A stretch of DNA of 64,000 bases from Acinetobacter bouvetii DSM 14964 = CIP 107468 (GCF_000368865.1 NZ_KB849725.1:178438-242437), one strand, 5' to 3'. Shown: positions 36,824-46,374, counted from the first letter of the stretch. Made by a program: numbers and translations. Notes: generated by a model not told the origin, from the letters alone.

Positions 36824-37705
36824 ATGAAAAAAGTTATCGGTGTCTACCGCAATCATCAAATGCATTGGGTCGGTGACGGCTTCCCGGTGAAAAATCTGTT
36901 TTCTTATGACCGTTTAGGCCAGGCCATCAGCCCGTTCCTGCTGCTCGATTACGCCGCGCCGTATCCTTTCGCGCCAACGGCTGAACAGCATGGTGTCGGC
37001 TCGCACCCGCACCGCGGCTTTGAAACAGTGACTTTGGCCTATCAAGGTGAAGTTTCACACAAAGATTCGGCGGGCGGCGGCGGCACGATTCAGTCTGGAG
37101 ATGTGCAGTGGATGACTGCGGGCGCTGGCGTGGTGCATGAAGAATTTCATTCCCCAGACTTTGCCAAAAATGGCGGCGTGTTTGAAATGGTGCAGCTTTG
37201 GGTGAATCTGCCGGCAAAGGACAAAATGACCGCACCGAAATATCAGGCGATTTTAAAACAGGATATTCCAGTGCTGGAGTTTGCGGATCAAGCCGGGCAT
37301 CTGCGGGTAATTGCCGGTGAATATGCAGGGCAGCATGGGCCAGCCAGCACGTTCAGCCCAGTGAATGTCTGGGACGGCGTTTTAAAAGCAGGCCATGCCG
37401 AGCTGATGCATGTACCCGTAGACCATAATGTCCTGCTGGTGCTGCTGGAAGGTGAACTGCTGCTGAATGGCGTGCAAAAAGTTGCAGACAGCTCGATTGT
37501 GATGTTTGCCCAAGACGGCGATCCAGCCCTTCAGCTGGAAGCGGTACAGGATGCGAAATTCCTGCTGCTGACCGGCAAAGCACTGAATGAGCCGATTCAA
37601 GGCTATGGCCCTTTTGTGATGAACACCAAAGATGAAATTATTCAGGCATTTAATGATTTTAATGCAGGCAAATTCGGCGAAATTCCAATTCAGTCTGCAG
37701 AATGA
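36824..37705 (+). CDS. Pirin family protein (YhhW-like bicupin)
   Basis: 293 residues, two cupin domains. Metal ligands are in the first: HGVGSHPHRGFETVTLAYQG, then a later conserved HxxE-like stretch VVHEEFHS. Bacterial pirins such as YhhW bind a metal and can act as quercetinases or as regulators of pyruvate metabolism; the substrate here is not known. A TAGGAG site lies just before ATG 36824. It is divergent from the isochorismatase-fold gene, and the LysR regulator lies beyond that. A strong terminator follows. Confidence 0.9.
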   Translation: MKKVIGVYRNHQMHWVGDGFPVKNLFSYDRLGQAISPFLLLDYAAPYPFAPTAEQHGVGSHPHRGFETVTLAYQGEVSHKDSAGGGGTIQSGDVQWMTAGAGVVHEEFHSPDFAKNGGVFEMVQLWVNLPAKDKMTAPKYQAILKQDIPVLEFADQAGHLRVIAGEYAGQHGPASTFSPVNVWDGVLKAGHAELMHVPVDHNVLLVLLEGELLLNGVQKVADSSIVMFAQDGDPALQLEAVQDAKFLLLTGKALNEPIQGYGPFVMNTKDEIIQAFNDFNAGKFGEIPIQSAE

Positions 37706-37733
37706 TTCAGAAAAACGGCATTATTGATGCCTT

Positions 37734-37768
37734 AAAAAAAGCCCCTGACCAGTTCAGGGGCTTTTTTT
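37734..37768 (+). terminator. Terminator after the pirin gene
   Basis: A 15-bp perfect stem, A7 GCCCCTGA with TCAGGGGC T7, around a five-base loop. Confidence 0.92.
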
Positions 37769-38121
37769 GCGCTGCCGCTGTTCTTGCTTTGCCCTATTAA
37801 AAGCGTGATATGCATAAATTTCAGGATGAGATGTTTTTTAGCAGCGGCGATAGGCGCCTATCTGCCTTCAAGTCAAACGCCCGTTGAAAAAAGTCAACTG
37901 AATCATTTTGTTTCTCAACCGCTTTATTGGGATTGTATCAATGAAACTCGCTTGATGATGCAAGCGGCGGCGCCTGTTCAGATGCCGAAAAAAGGAAAAT
38001 GCGCTTTTTGTGGGTTTTTGTATCCGCTGCTGAAAAAACCGTATTCTGGTAGTTTTTAATAACCTGTTTTTTACTGGCATGGGTCATAATTTTATAAAAG
38101 TTTGACATATGGAATAGCAGA
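37769..38121. other. Intergenic region before the flavin oxidase gene
   Basis: 353 bases with no supported gene. A 91-codon frame at 37784-38059 lacks a ribosome site and has an irregular composition. TTGACA at 38102-38107 could be a -35 element, but no matching -10 fits upstream of the start codon. Confidence 0.4.
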
Positions 38122-39420
38122 TTGGATATTGCAGTCATCGGCAGCGGCATGGCTGGGCTTGCTGCCGCAAGAATTCTAAAAGACGCAGGGCATAAGATTA
38201 CAATTTTTGAAGCGTTGCCTGGGCGCGGCATGGACAGTCACAGCACCGAATTTGAAGGCGGCCTGATTGATGCGCCGCTGCGGGTGATGAATCCGCATCT
38301 TTGGAGCAATACGCTCAGCTTAGCCGCGTACTTAGGCATTAAAACCTTCCCTGTCCGCACCTATATGGCCTGCAGCTGGCTGTTTGAAGATAAGACCGAA
38401 ACCTGGCTGACGACGACGCGCAGCCGCATCGGCAATTTCCCGATTATCAATAACCGCAAAGGCATTCAGCAGTATGGCTGGCGTCTGGTGAAGGGCATGC
38501 TGCAGCTGAAAACGGCCATTGCGAAATTTTTCAAATCCAAAGATCAAGACATCACTTTGGCGGAATTCATCAACCGCAATGAAATTGAAGAAGTGTTCTG
38601 GCATGGCGCGGTCATGCCGGTGCTGTATACCATCTGCACCTGCAATCCGAAAACTATTGGGGAATGGCCGGCAAAACCGCTGCTGGTATTCTTGCGCCAA
38701 TTGACGGATGGCGATGCGCTGCTGCGCATTCAGGGCGGCACGCCTGCACTGGTGAACAAGCTGATCGAAGGCATTGAGATTGTCAGCGGTTCAGCGATCA
38801 CGTCTGTCAAAGAGCAGGGTGAAAAAGTGCTGGTAGAAAACAATCAAGGTCAAGTGACTGAATTTGACCGTGTCGTGGTGGCGACGCCAACGACAAAAAT
38901 TGAAGAATTTTTAGATAAGTCGCAGTTTGCGGATGATATCGCGCTGCTGAAAAAATTCAAATTTGAGCAGGGCGATTTGGTGATTCATACTGATCAGACG
39001 GTAATGCCGCCAAAACGCAAAGACTGGGCAGTGCTCAGCTATATGATGGACCGTCAATTCACCAAGCAGCAATTTACCGTATGGCTGAACTCGATTGAGC
39101 CAAGCTTGGTCGGTAAAACGCCTATTTTCCAAACATGGCGCCCTGTGACGCCAATTGACCCGAAAAAAATCATTTCCAAGGTTACATTAACCCGAGCGGT
39201 GGTGGATTCTGATACCGTTGCGCTGAATAAAGAACTGCAGCAGCGCCATAAAGCGCAAGACCGCAAAGTGTTTTATTGCGGTTCATGGTCATGTGACGGC
39301 CTGCCGATTTTAGAGTCTGCCGTGACTTCCGCGATGCATATTGCAGAAATTTTTGGCGCGCCATTGCCGTTTGTGGGATTAAAACCTAAAGTGGAGGTTG
39401 CCCCGCAGCTCGGTTATTAA
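38122..39420 (+). CDS. FAD/NAD(P)-dependent amine oxidase-like protein
   Basis: 432 residues. The start DIAVIGSGMAGLAAARIL is an FAD-binding Rossmann fold, with an acidic residue at the end of the second strand (ITIFEA). The rest follows the monoamine oxidase/protoporphyrinogen oxidase layout, and FYCGSWSCDGLPILESAVTSAM near the end contacts the flavin. Substrate unknown. The frame opens after a stop at 38095 and offers no ATG, so TTG 38122 is the start. The methyltransferase gene follows after three bases, suggesting the same unit. In cyclopropane fatty acid gene groups, a similar oxidase and a methyltransferase occur together. Confidence 0.82.
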   Translation: MDIAVIGSGMAGLAAARILKDAGHKITIFEALPGRGMDSHSTEFEGGLIDAPLRVMNPHLWSNTLSLAAYLGIKTFPVRTYMACSWLFEDKTETWLTTTRSRIGNFPIINNRKGIQQYGWRLVKGMLQLKTAIAKFFKSKDQDITLAEFINRNEIEEVFWHGAVMPVLYTICTCNPKTIGEWPAKPLLVFLRQLTDGDALLRIQGGTPALVNKLIEGIEIVSGSAITSVKEQGEKVLVENNQGQVTEFDRVVVATPTTKIEEFLDKSQFADDIALLKKFKFEQGDLVIHTDQTVMPPKRKDWAVLSYMMDRQFTKQQFTVWLNSIEPSLVGKTPIFQTWRPVTPIDPKKIISKVTLTRAVVDSDTVALNKELQQRHKAQDRKVFYCGSWSCDGLPILESAVTSAMHIAEIFGAPLPFVGLKPKVEVAPQLGY

Positions 39421-39423
39421 TAC

Positions 39424-40251
39424 ATGAAATGGCTTCAAGCATTCCGCAAACAGTTTCCGCATAAGTACGCAATCAATGCGCAGCTGCTGGGAGATGATGC
39501 AGAACTGGCTTGGAGCAATTTAGGCTTTTGGCAGGCGGATACGCGCTCGTATCCGCAGGCTTGCCAAGCGCTTGCCGATCATTTGGCGCAAGCGCTGAAA
39601 TTGGCTTCACATGATCAGCTGCTGGATATCGGCTGCGGCCAGGGTGCCAGCCTGCAGCACTGGCTGCATCATTATCAAATTCAAAGGCTGTCTGCTGTGG
39701 AATTGCAGCCGGCATGCATCGAAAAAATTCAAAAAAATTTAAATTCAAAAGCAGACATCCGCTGCGCATCCTTTTTAAATTTAAACACTGTTTTTCCGGA
39801 TCTGCGGTTTGATGTGGTGCTGTGCATTGATGCGGCTTATCACAGCGCTTTAAATTCATTCCTGTTCTCTACATCATCCGTTTTAAATTCAACAGGCCGT
39901 TTGGGCTTTCATTATTTAATGCTGTCTGACAAATATGTGAATTTAAATGCGCTGCAGAGATTGAAATATCAGGCTTTGCTGAAAGCAGCAGATGTCAATC
40001 TGCATGATTTAATGAATAAAAAAGAATTGCAGCAGGCTTTGGAACAGGCTGAATTTACAAATATTCAAATCGAGGATATCAGTGAGCAGGTCTTTGCCGG
40101 CTTTGCGCATTATGCAGAAACGGCTTTAAACACTGCAGAAGCATCAAAAGGGGTGGATTCTTTTAAAATTAAAATGACTGCCAAGCTGTGCCGGAGGCTG
40201 TTTGATGACGGGATAGTCCGATACGTGCAGATTACGGCGCAGAAAGGCTAA
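39424..40251 (+). CDS. Class I SAM-dependent methyltransferase
   Basis: 275 residues. LLDIGCGQGASLQHWL at about 69-84 is the SAM-binding motif I; LSAVELQPACIEK is motif II-like and FDVVLCIDAAYHSAL motif IV. The fold resembles small-molecule (for example sterol or glycine) methyltransferases, but the acceptor is not known. It starts three bases after the oxidase stop, so the two genes very likely form an operon. No membrane segment is visible. Confidence 0.87.
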   Translation: MKWLQAFRKQFPHKYAINAQLLGDDAELAWSNLGFWQADTRSYPQACQALADHLAQALKLASHDQLLDIGCGQGASLQHWLHHYQIQRLSAVELQPACIEKIQKNLNSKADIRCASFLNLNTVFPDLRFDVVLCIDAAYHSALNSFLFSTSSVLNSTGRLGFHYLMLSDKYVNLNALQRLKYQALLKAADVNLHDLMNKKELQQALEQAEFTNIQIEDISEQVFAGFAHYAETALNTAEASKGVDSFKIKMTAKLCRRLFDDGIVRYVQITAQKG

Positions 40252-40302
40252 AACACACGATCCAGAAACATCAAAGCCTCACTGAAAAGCGAGGCTAAGA
40301 AA

Positions 40303-40378
<76 letters not shown>

Positions 40379-40389
40379 GTTGTGAATGC

Positions 40390-40417
40390 ATTTTACAGAT
40401 TTTTTTTTAAGGTGCAA
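40390..40417 (-). promoter_or_regulatory. Promoter of tRNA-Thr
   Basis: On the minus strand TTGCAC and TAAAAT are separated by 16 bases, 11 bases before the tRNA 5' end. Confidence 0.55.
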
Positions 40418-40506
40418 GCCAAAAAGTGAGCGATTGAATAGGCAGTTTCAATTGATGAGGGCATAGCGGGAGATTCCTGTTATGCCCTGCAGAAAGGAAA
40501 TGTTTT

Positions 40507-40734
40507 TTATTTGCTGCGAAGGATCCTGTCTAAGTCTTGAGCGCATTCTTCAAGGGTAAATGCGGTGTCCAGCTGCAGCTGGGGTTTCAGTTCATTGGCT
40601 AGAATCCGCCATTGTTCGATGAGTTTAAGGGCTTTTTGAATCTTATGCTTATTAATGTCCTTGGCTATGGTTGGCGTGTAGCCGCCGCGTTTCGCATTCT
40701 TGATCTGTTTGACATAGTTTAGGCTGTTATTCAT
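40507..40734 (-). CDS. Small basic protein, unknown
   Basis: 75 residues, not recognised. It is lysine-rich in the first half (KQIKNAKRGGYTPTIAKDINKHKIQKA) and predicted to be helical, with ALKLIEQWRILANELKP and a last acidic helix. A strong GGGAG site precedes ATG 40734, which supports it being a real gene. It lies between the tRNA-Thr gene and the accessory region, so it could be an ordinary core gene or the first gene of foreign DNA. Confidence 0.55.
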   Translation of the reverse strand: MNNSLNYVKQIKNAKRGGYTPTIAKDINKHKIQKALKLIEQWRILANELKPQLQLDTAFTLEECAQDLDRILRSK

Positions 40735-41306
40735 GAGCTCTCCCGAATAGCAGTTATTTATGCTGATTGGTTAATGGCGCTTTCAAATACGGTGTGGATC
40801 AAGTGGAATGTGAGTTTAAATTTTTTCAAATACATCAAATGAAGATCAATAGACTGTTTTTTATTGTGCAATACCCTGAAAAAATTGCATTAATTCTTTT
40901 TATCACAGACTTTGCCAATTGTCTTTAGGCAGTAAATTTTCTATTTGTAAGAAAACGTATCAGTAAAGCCGGTCTATAGGATGCTCTGATTGATAGTTAA
41001 CTGGCTGTTTTCCTGCTGTATTTTTGACGGTTATGGTTGTTTTTAAGGCGCGGTGCTTTTTAAACGTCGGGCTAGGGCCAGATCCGTATGCAGCGATAGT
41101 GCAGCATTGAAATAAAATGGCTGGGAATAGGCGATACGCTGGCTTCTTAAGATTTGCCTCATCTTGGTGGTTGATATTAGAGATGTTCATTAAGCAGAAC
41201 CAGTTTAATGGCAATCCTCAGAAGCAGAAGTTGAGCACCTTTGTCAGCCGCATCCTACGATGCGGCTTTTTTTATGCCCAAAATTCAACAATGACAGGAA
41301 ATCGCT
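40735..41306. other. Non-coding region before the island
   Basis: 572 bases, AT-rich, without a convincing gene on either strand. It contains a hairpin terminator at 41246-41271. Short frames on both strands lack ribosome sites and overlap that hairpin. Confidence 0.45.
41246..41271 (+). terminator. Hairpin terminator before the YqaJ fragment
   Basis: AGCCGCATC and GATGCGGCT form a 9-bp stem around CTAC, followed by TTTTTTT. The plus-strand transcript it ends is not identified. Confidence 0.75.
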
Positions 41307-41546
41307 ATGAACCCAGCAGTAATTCACCCAAACAACGCAACACTAAATATATATGCGAACCGTCCGAAACTGTTTAGTGTAAAACGTTTCGTGGAAACTA
41401 AAAATATGACGCAAGCCGAATGGCTGGAAGTACGACGCAAGGGCATTGGCAGCAGTGATTGTGTTGCTGCTTGTGGTCTTAATCCCTATATGTCCATGTC
41501 GGAACTATGGATGATCAAGACAGGACGGATTCAACAAATTTTGTAA
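41307..41546 (+). pseudogene. Truncated YqaJ-type phage recombination nuclease
   Basis: 79 codons. After a variable N-terminus, MTQAEWLEVRRKGIGSSD and AACGLNPYMSMSELWMIKTG reproduce the first catalytic segment of YqaJ/lambda-exonuclease-like nucleases, which normally run for 200 residues or more. The frame runs into IQQIL and stops at 41546, so only the first third is present and the downstream active-site residues are missing. The break falls at about 41528, where the AT-rich restriction island begins. It is probably what is left of a prophage whose body was replaced or deleted. Confidence 0.75.
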
Positions 41547-41763
41547 AATGTGAGCACTAGACTAGATTAAGAAAAGGGAAAACGTTTCAAAATATGGTAA
41601 TGATCACAAGTTTTAAGAAGAAAATTGAAGTAAATATTTTTATTGCAGTTTTATATCGCAAGTATTGGAATTGATAGGTTATAAGGCGTTATACTCCTAA
41701 TATTGTAAAAAATGAAAGGCTTTTTGTTTAAAAGCTATTAATTTATATAGGATTTTTTTTGTA

Positions 41764-43851
41764 ATGCCAACAGCCAATAGCCCACAGCCAACAGTCAAAA
41801 AAATAAACAGTACTAAGAATGTACAATCTATTGAGCCAAACATTGCAGATTTAGCTAATGGTTGGTTAAAGTCATATGGCTTGGATTATAAATTAGAACA
41901 AGAAACCTTGAATCTAAGTATTGATAAAGCGCTTAAAGATTATGAAAGTAAGCAGGGAGGGAAAGGTGGAAATCGTCCTGATGTAAAATTGATACTAAGA
42001 AATAAATTTGGGGAGTTTTATCCAGTTTTAATCGAGTATAAAGGTTATAAGGGGAGATTGGAGAAAATCAATGAAGATGGTCAAGTTGATAATCACAATG
42101 TAGATGGCACCTTGACTTTTAAGCATATTAAAGATTACGCCGTTAATGGTGCAATACATTATGCTAATGCAATTTTACACTATACCGATTATCAACACGT
42201 TATTGCTATTGGCATGACAGGATATAAAGATGTACAAGGCAACATACAACATGAAATTGCGGGCTATTATGTTTCTAAAACTAATTTAGGGGTTGGACAA
42301 AAGATCGGTGAATTTAAAGATTTTTCATTTTTAGCACCAGCATATTTTGATGATTTTATTGAAAAAGTAAAAAAATTAAGTTTAAGTTCTGAACAATTAG
42401 AAAAAATCAAACTGCAACGCGAGCATGAAATCGATGTGAGCCTTGTTCGTTTAAATAATGACATTTATAAGAATGAACAAGGTTTGGGGGAAAATGAGCG
42501 GGTATATCTAGTTGCTGCCACTATTATTGCCACACTTGGCGTTGAGGGTAAAGTTAAGCCTTTGGATACAGCAGAATTGCTATCTTCTTTTGAAAAAGGT
42601 AGTACTGATGGCGATATTATTCTTAGAAAAATTAACGCGTTTTTAGATGCTCGGAATGTTCCAAGTGAAAAAAAAGAGCTGATTTGTCGTACACTTGCCA
42701 ACACTTTATTAAGTGAGAATATTAATAGAGCAAAAGATGGGGAAAGTCAGCTCAAAAGAGTATTTAAGAAGATAGTTGATGATTTGGGTATTTATTACAA
42801 AATTGGCTTAACGACCGATTTTACAGGTAAGCTATTTAATGAAATGTACGGGTGGCTAGGTTTTACCCAAGATAAACTAAATGATGTGGTGCTTACGCCG
42901 TCTTATGTAGCAACTCTTCTTGCAAAATTAGCACGAGTGAACAAAAACAGTTATGTATGGGACTTTGCTACAGGCTCAGCAGGTTTATTAGTTGCCGCTA
43001 TGAATGAAATGTTGATTGATGCTAAAAATTGTATTCAATCTCCAGAAGAGTTACGTCAAAAACAAGTGCATATCAAAGCAAACCAATTGCTTGGTTTGGA
43101 GGTCCTGACAAACGTATATATGCTAGCTGTACTGAATATGATTTTAATGGGTGATGGTAGTTCTAACTTACTAAATTTGGATTCTTTAACAAGCTTTGAC
43201 GGTAAATATGGCTTTGGTAGAACGGATGATAAATTCCCCGCAGATGCTTTTATTCTCAATCCCCCTTATTCACAAGCGGGTAATGGTATGGTTTTTGTTG
43301 AGAAAGCCTTAAACCTGATGACAGGAGGCTATGCCGCAGTAATCATACAAGGATCTGCAGGTAGTGGTAAGGCTAAAGAATTCAATATTCGTATTTTAGA
43401 AAAAAATTCATTACTTGCTAGTATTAAGATGCCTGTTGATATTTTTGTGGGTAAATCAAGTGTTCAGACTTATATTTATGTGCTGAAAGTAGGAGAGGCA
43501 CATCATACTGACAATACTGTGAAATTTATTGACTTTAGTAATGATGGTTACACACGGACAGCACGAAAAAAGGCCAGTATTAATCTTAAAGATACTGATC
43601 ACGCTAAAGAGCGCTATCAAGAATTGGTAGATTTAGTCCGCTTTGGTGAGAAGAAACTTAAATTTTTAAGTAAAAATGAATATTACGAGGGAGCTATTGA
43701 TCCTAAAAATGGCTGTGATTGGAATCAATCTGCTCCTATCGATACTAAGCCTACACTCGCCGACTTCAAGAAGACTGTAGCTGATTATATAGCTTGGGAA
43801 GTGAATAGCTTACTTAAACAACGTGCAGGAGATGATGAGCTGGGAAAGTAA
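41764..43851 (+). CDS. BcgI-like type IIB restriction nuclease/DNA N6-adenine methyltransferase (A subunit)
   Basis: 695 residues. The N-terminal third holds a PD-(D/E)xK-like nuclease site: RPDVKLILRNK, then PVLIEYKG. The middle and C-terminal part is an N6-adenine methyltransferase of the type I HsdM kind, with the SAM motif VWDFATGSAGLL near 395 and catalytic ILNPPYSQ near 500. One polypeptide with both activities, encoded directly before a separate specificity gene, is the BcgI arrangement; those enzymes cut on both sides of a bipartite site. The length is close to BcgI A. Low GC and the island location point to recent acquisition. Confidence 0.85.
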   Translation: MPTANSPQPTVKKINSTKNVQSIEPNIADLANGWLKSYGLDYKLEQETLNLSIDKALKDYESKQGGKGGNRPDVKLILRNKFGEFYPVLIEYKGYKGRLEKINEDGQVDNHNVDGTLTFKHIKDYAVNGAIHYANAILHYTDYQHVIAIGMTGYKDVQGNIQHEIAGYYVSKTNLGVGQKIGEFKDFSFLAPAYFDDFIEKVKKLSLSSEQLEKIKLQREHEIDVSLVRLNNDIYKNEQGLGENERVYLVAATIIATLGVEGKVKPLDTAELLSSFEKGSTDGDIILRKINAFLDARNVPSEKKELICRTLANTLLSENINRAKDGESQLKRVFKKIVDDLGIYYKIGLTTDFTGKLFNEMYGWLGFTQDKLNDVVLTPSYVATLLAKLARVNKNSYVWDFATGSAGLLVAAMNEMLIDAKNCIQSPEELRQKQVHIKANQLLGLEVLTNVYMLAVLNMILMGDGSSNLLNLDSLTSFDGKYGFGRTDDKFPADAFILNPPYSQAGNGMVFVEKALNLMTGGYAAVIIQGSAGSGKAKEFNIRILEKNSLLASIKMPVDIFVGKSSVQTYIYVLKVGEAHHTDNTVKFIDFSNDGYTRTARKKASINLKDTDHAKERYQELVDLVRFGEKKLKFLSKNEYYEGAIDPKNGCDWNQSAPIDTKPTLADFKKTVADYIAWEVNSLLKQRAGDDELGK

Positions 43852-43868
43852 ATTTCCCACTAAACAGC

Positions 43869-44981
43869 ATGTTAGATGATGTTGAGTGGGGTGAGTATCA
43901 GTTAAAAGATTTGTTTTCTATTGTTGGAACAAAATCATTAGATAGTAATGCTGTTAATTTTAGGAAAAGTGGTATTAATTTTGTCGGAAGAACATTTAGT
44001 GATAATGGGATACAAGGAAAAATTGAAAAGCAAAGCTTTGAGCCAAATGAACCTTTTACTATTACCGCAACAGTGATAGGGAACTACAAATATGTAAAAT
44101 TCCAAACACAACCTTATTATTGCTCGCAAAATATAAATAAATTAAGTCCAAAGGAAGTTGTTAGTAAGTGGAATAAAAATACAGCATACTTTTTCATATC
44201 CTATATTCAAAAGTTTGTTTCCACTTTTGACGGGCAGCAAGGCGGTTATAAATTAGAGGATATAAAAAATCATAAAATACAATTGCCTGTAAGAAATGGT
44301 GAGATTGATTTTAACTTTATGGAAAAACTTATTGGAGTTCTTGAACAGGGATATATGCAAAAAATAAATACCTATTTAAGGGATACAGGGTTAAATGATT
44401 ATACTTTGACTGATAAAGAAAGAGAAATATTGGAGCATTTTGAAGATTGGCAGTGGGGAGAGTTTAAGATTAGTAGTCTATTTGAAAAATTAAGTCCTAA
44501 AAATAAGAATAAAAAATTTGATAAAAAAGATGATACAAGTATGGTTCAAACCACAGAGTTTAATTTGCCATTAGTTAATGCAAAAGTTGGTGATAATGGG
44601 ATTATGTTTTATGGACGTGAAGGTGATTTTGACAGTGCTGAAATGGTACTTGATGTTATAAGTAATGGCGCTATTGCTACAGGTAGAGTGTATGCTCAAC
44701 CTCATAAAGTAGGTGTTCTTTGGGATGCGTATCTGTTAAAAGTTAAAGAACAAATGATGACCAAACAAAAATTATTATGTTTGGCTACATGTTTAGAAAA
44801 ATCAATTAAATTAAAATTTGGATGGGACAATAAGGCTGTGTGGACTAAAGTTCAATATGAAAAAATCTTACTTCCTATAAATAACGGCCAACCAGATTAT
44901 GTCCTCATGCAAACATTAATTTCAGCTATACAAAAGTTAGTGATTCGTGATGTAGTGAGTTATGTCGTTAAAACAGAATAA
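43869..44981 (+). CDS. BcgI-like type IIB specificity subunit (B subunit)
   Basis: 370 residues. Two similar halves, each starting with a WGEYQLKDLF or WGEFKISSLF motif (residues 6 and about 197), are two target-recognition domains joined by helical spacers (MEKLIGVLEQGYMQK and a C-terminal helix). This is the structure of S subunits that read a bipartite site. It starts 18 bases after the A-subunit stop, so the pair forms an operon. The recognition site cannot be predicted from sequence by eye. Confidence 0.83.
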   Translation: MLDDVEWGEYQLKDLFSIVGTKSLDSNAVNFRKSGINFVGRTFSDNGIQGKIEKQSFEPNEPFTITATVIGNYKYVKFQTQPYYCSQNINKLSPKEVVSKWNKNTAYFFISYIQKFVSTFDGQQGGYKLEDIKNHKIQLPVRNGEIDFNFMEKLIGVLEQGYMQKINTYLRDTGLNDYTLTDKEREILEHFEDWQWGEFKISSLFEKLSPKNKNKKFDKKDDTSMVQTTEFNLPLVNAKVGDNGIMFYGREGDFDSAEMVLDVISNGAIATGRVYAQPHKVGVLWDAYLLKVKEQMMTKQKLLCLATCLEKSIKLKFGWDNKAVWTKVQYEKILLPINNGQPDYVLMQTLISAIQKLVIRDVVSYVVKTE

Positions 44982-45027
44982 AAGATATACGTGTTATATG
45001 TTTATCTGAATTAGGGTAAAGTGCAAT

Positions 45028-46190
45028 TTATCCTCTCAATTCATCAATAAAATTTGACCATTCCTGCATCATCTTTGTTCTGTACTCAAGATGTTGAGCA
45101 TGGTTGTATGCTTGAGAGACGGCATTACCAACAGTATGTGCTAACTGTATTTCGATTGCGTCATGCATATAACCTTGCTCATGTAATGTTGTTGAAGCAA
45201 GTCCACGAAAGCCATGCCCCGTCATTTTACCTGTGTAACCCATGGTGCGAATCGCACTTAAAAGAGCGTTGTTGCTTAGTGGTTTAGCTGTACTGTGATT
45301 ATAAAATACAAATTGCTTGTTACCTGTAAGAGGTTGTAGGACTTCAATGAGTTCAATTGCTTGTCGAGATAAAGGAACAATATGGGGTAGAGCCATTTTC
45401 ATTTTATAAGCTGGAATGCGCCACAACTTCTTTTCAAAATCAATTTCATTCCATTCCATGTTTATGAGTTCAGCTGTCCTCACAAAAGTTAAGGTCATGA
45501 ACTGTAATGCTGTCTTGACTAATATGTTACCGTGATAACGATCCATACGTTCTAAGAAAGGTGGAAACTCAGAAATATCTAAGCGAGCCATATGCTTTAC
45601 TTTACGGGGCTTTAGAGCTTCCTGAAGGTGGGGAGTTGGGGCGTTTTCGATAAGACCTTTCCGAATCGCATAACGAAAAATACGCCCAGCTAGAGGGATA
45701 GAACGCTTAGCCATTTCTTGTGCACCACGTGCTTCAATCTTTTTGGCACATGCCAGTACATCTTTGCCTTTAATCTGGTCAATAGGTATATCACCTAATT
45801 CTGGAAATAGATCCTTTTCAAATACAGATAAGTCACGTAAATAAGTCCCTTCTTTAATTACAGGCTTGCGATCTTCCATCCATTCCATAGCAAGGGATTT
45901 AAAAAGAATGCTTTCATCTATTTGTTGTAAGCGTTCATTTTTTATAGCATTAGGGTCAATATTATTGTAAAGCTGAATACGTGCTTCATCACGTGCACGG
46001 CGAGCTTGAGCAAGTGTGATCTCTGGATAGCTACCAATAGTTAGAGTGCTTTCACGGCCATTAAATCTATATTTTAAACGCCAAAACCTTCCACCTGAAG
46101 GTGTAACCTCCAGATATAGTCCTTTTTCGTCAGAATAGCGCTTTTTTTATCTAGTGGCTTTATTTTTCTAACTTGAGCATCAGTAAGCAT
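45028..46190 (-). pseudogene. Tyrosine integrase, P4-like, split by a frameshift
   Basis: Two frames together give a complete tyrosine recombinase of about 387 residues. From ATG 46190 the first reads MLTDAQVRKIKPLDKK. At seven A (46142-46148 on the plus strand) it must shift by -1 to continue with YSDEKGLYLEVTPSGG and the whole remaining protein, including RTAELINMEWNEID, HGFRGLASTTLHEQG and the C-terminal SQAYNHAQHLEYR with the catalytic Tyr. Without the shift the first frame ends after about 39 codons. The intact 286-residue tail from an internal ATG at 45888 lacks the arm-binding domain. It is either a decayed integrase, a homopolymer sequencing error, or a slippery site. Confidence 0.8.
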
Positions 46191-46310
46191 TTTGAATGGT
46201 ATCCGTGCAAATTGGGGGACGAAAAATAACTTAGAAAGTCTGTCCCTCAATTATCCCCCACGATATGGGGGGATTGCAATGGATGCGCTAGGATTTCACA
46301 AAACAATAAA

Positions 46311-46341
46311 AAAGGCTTAAACCTATGTAGTTTAAGCCTTT
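46311..46341 (-). terminator. Hairpin terminator after tRNA-Ser
   Basis: AAGGCTTAAAC and GTTTAAGCCTT form an 11-bp perfect stem around a seven-base loop, followed by T on the minus strand, 34 bases past the tRNA end. Confidence 0.8.
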
Positions 46342-46374
46342 CAGTACCCCGTTGGATGCTACGGGAAGCTAATT

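Larger units (their letters stand above)
41528..46374. mobile_element. Accessory island at tRNA-Ser carrying a type IIB restriction system
   Basis: A block of low-GC sequence runs from the YqaJ breakpoint to the 3' end of tRNA-Ser. It carries a fused nuclease-methyltransferase gene, a specificity gene and a tyrosine integrase next to the tRNA. The integrase orientation and its place beside the tRNA 3' end are standard for tRNA-targeted islands. No direct repeat of the tRNA end was found at the left side by eye, so the left boundary is inferred from the disrupted gene and the base composition. Confidence 0.6.

Noticed and set aside
37784..38059. 91-codon plus-strand frame after the pirin terminator
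   Set aside because: No Shine-Dalgarno and no recognisable domain; the opposite strand also has open frames of similar size, so composition explains it.
40960..41214. 84-codon minus-strand frame with a basic C-terminus
   Set aside because: It resembles phage leader proteins only vaguely, lacks a good ribosome site and competes with frames on the other strand.
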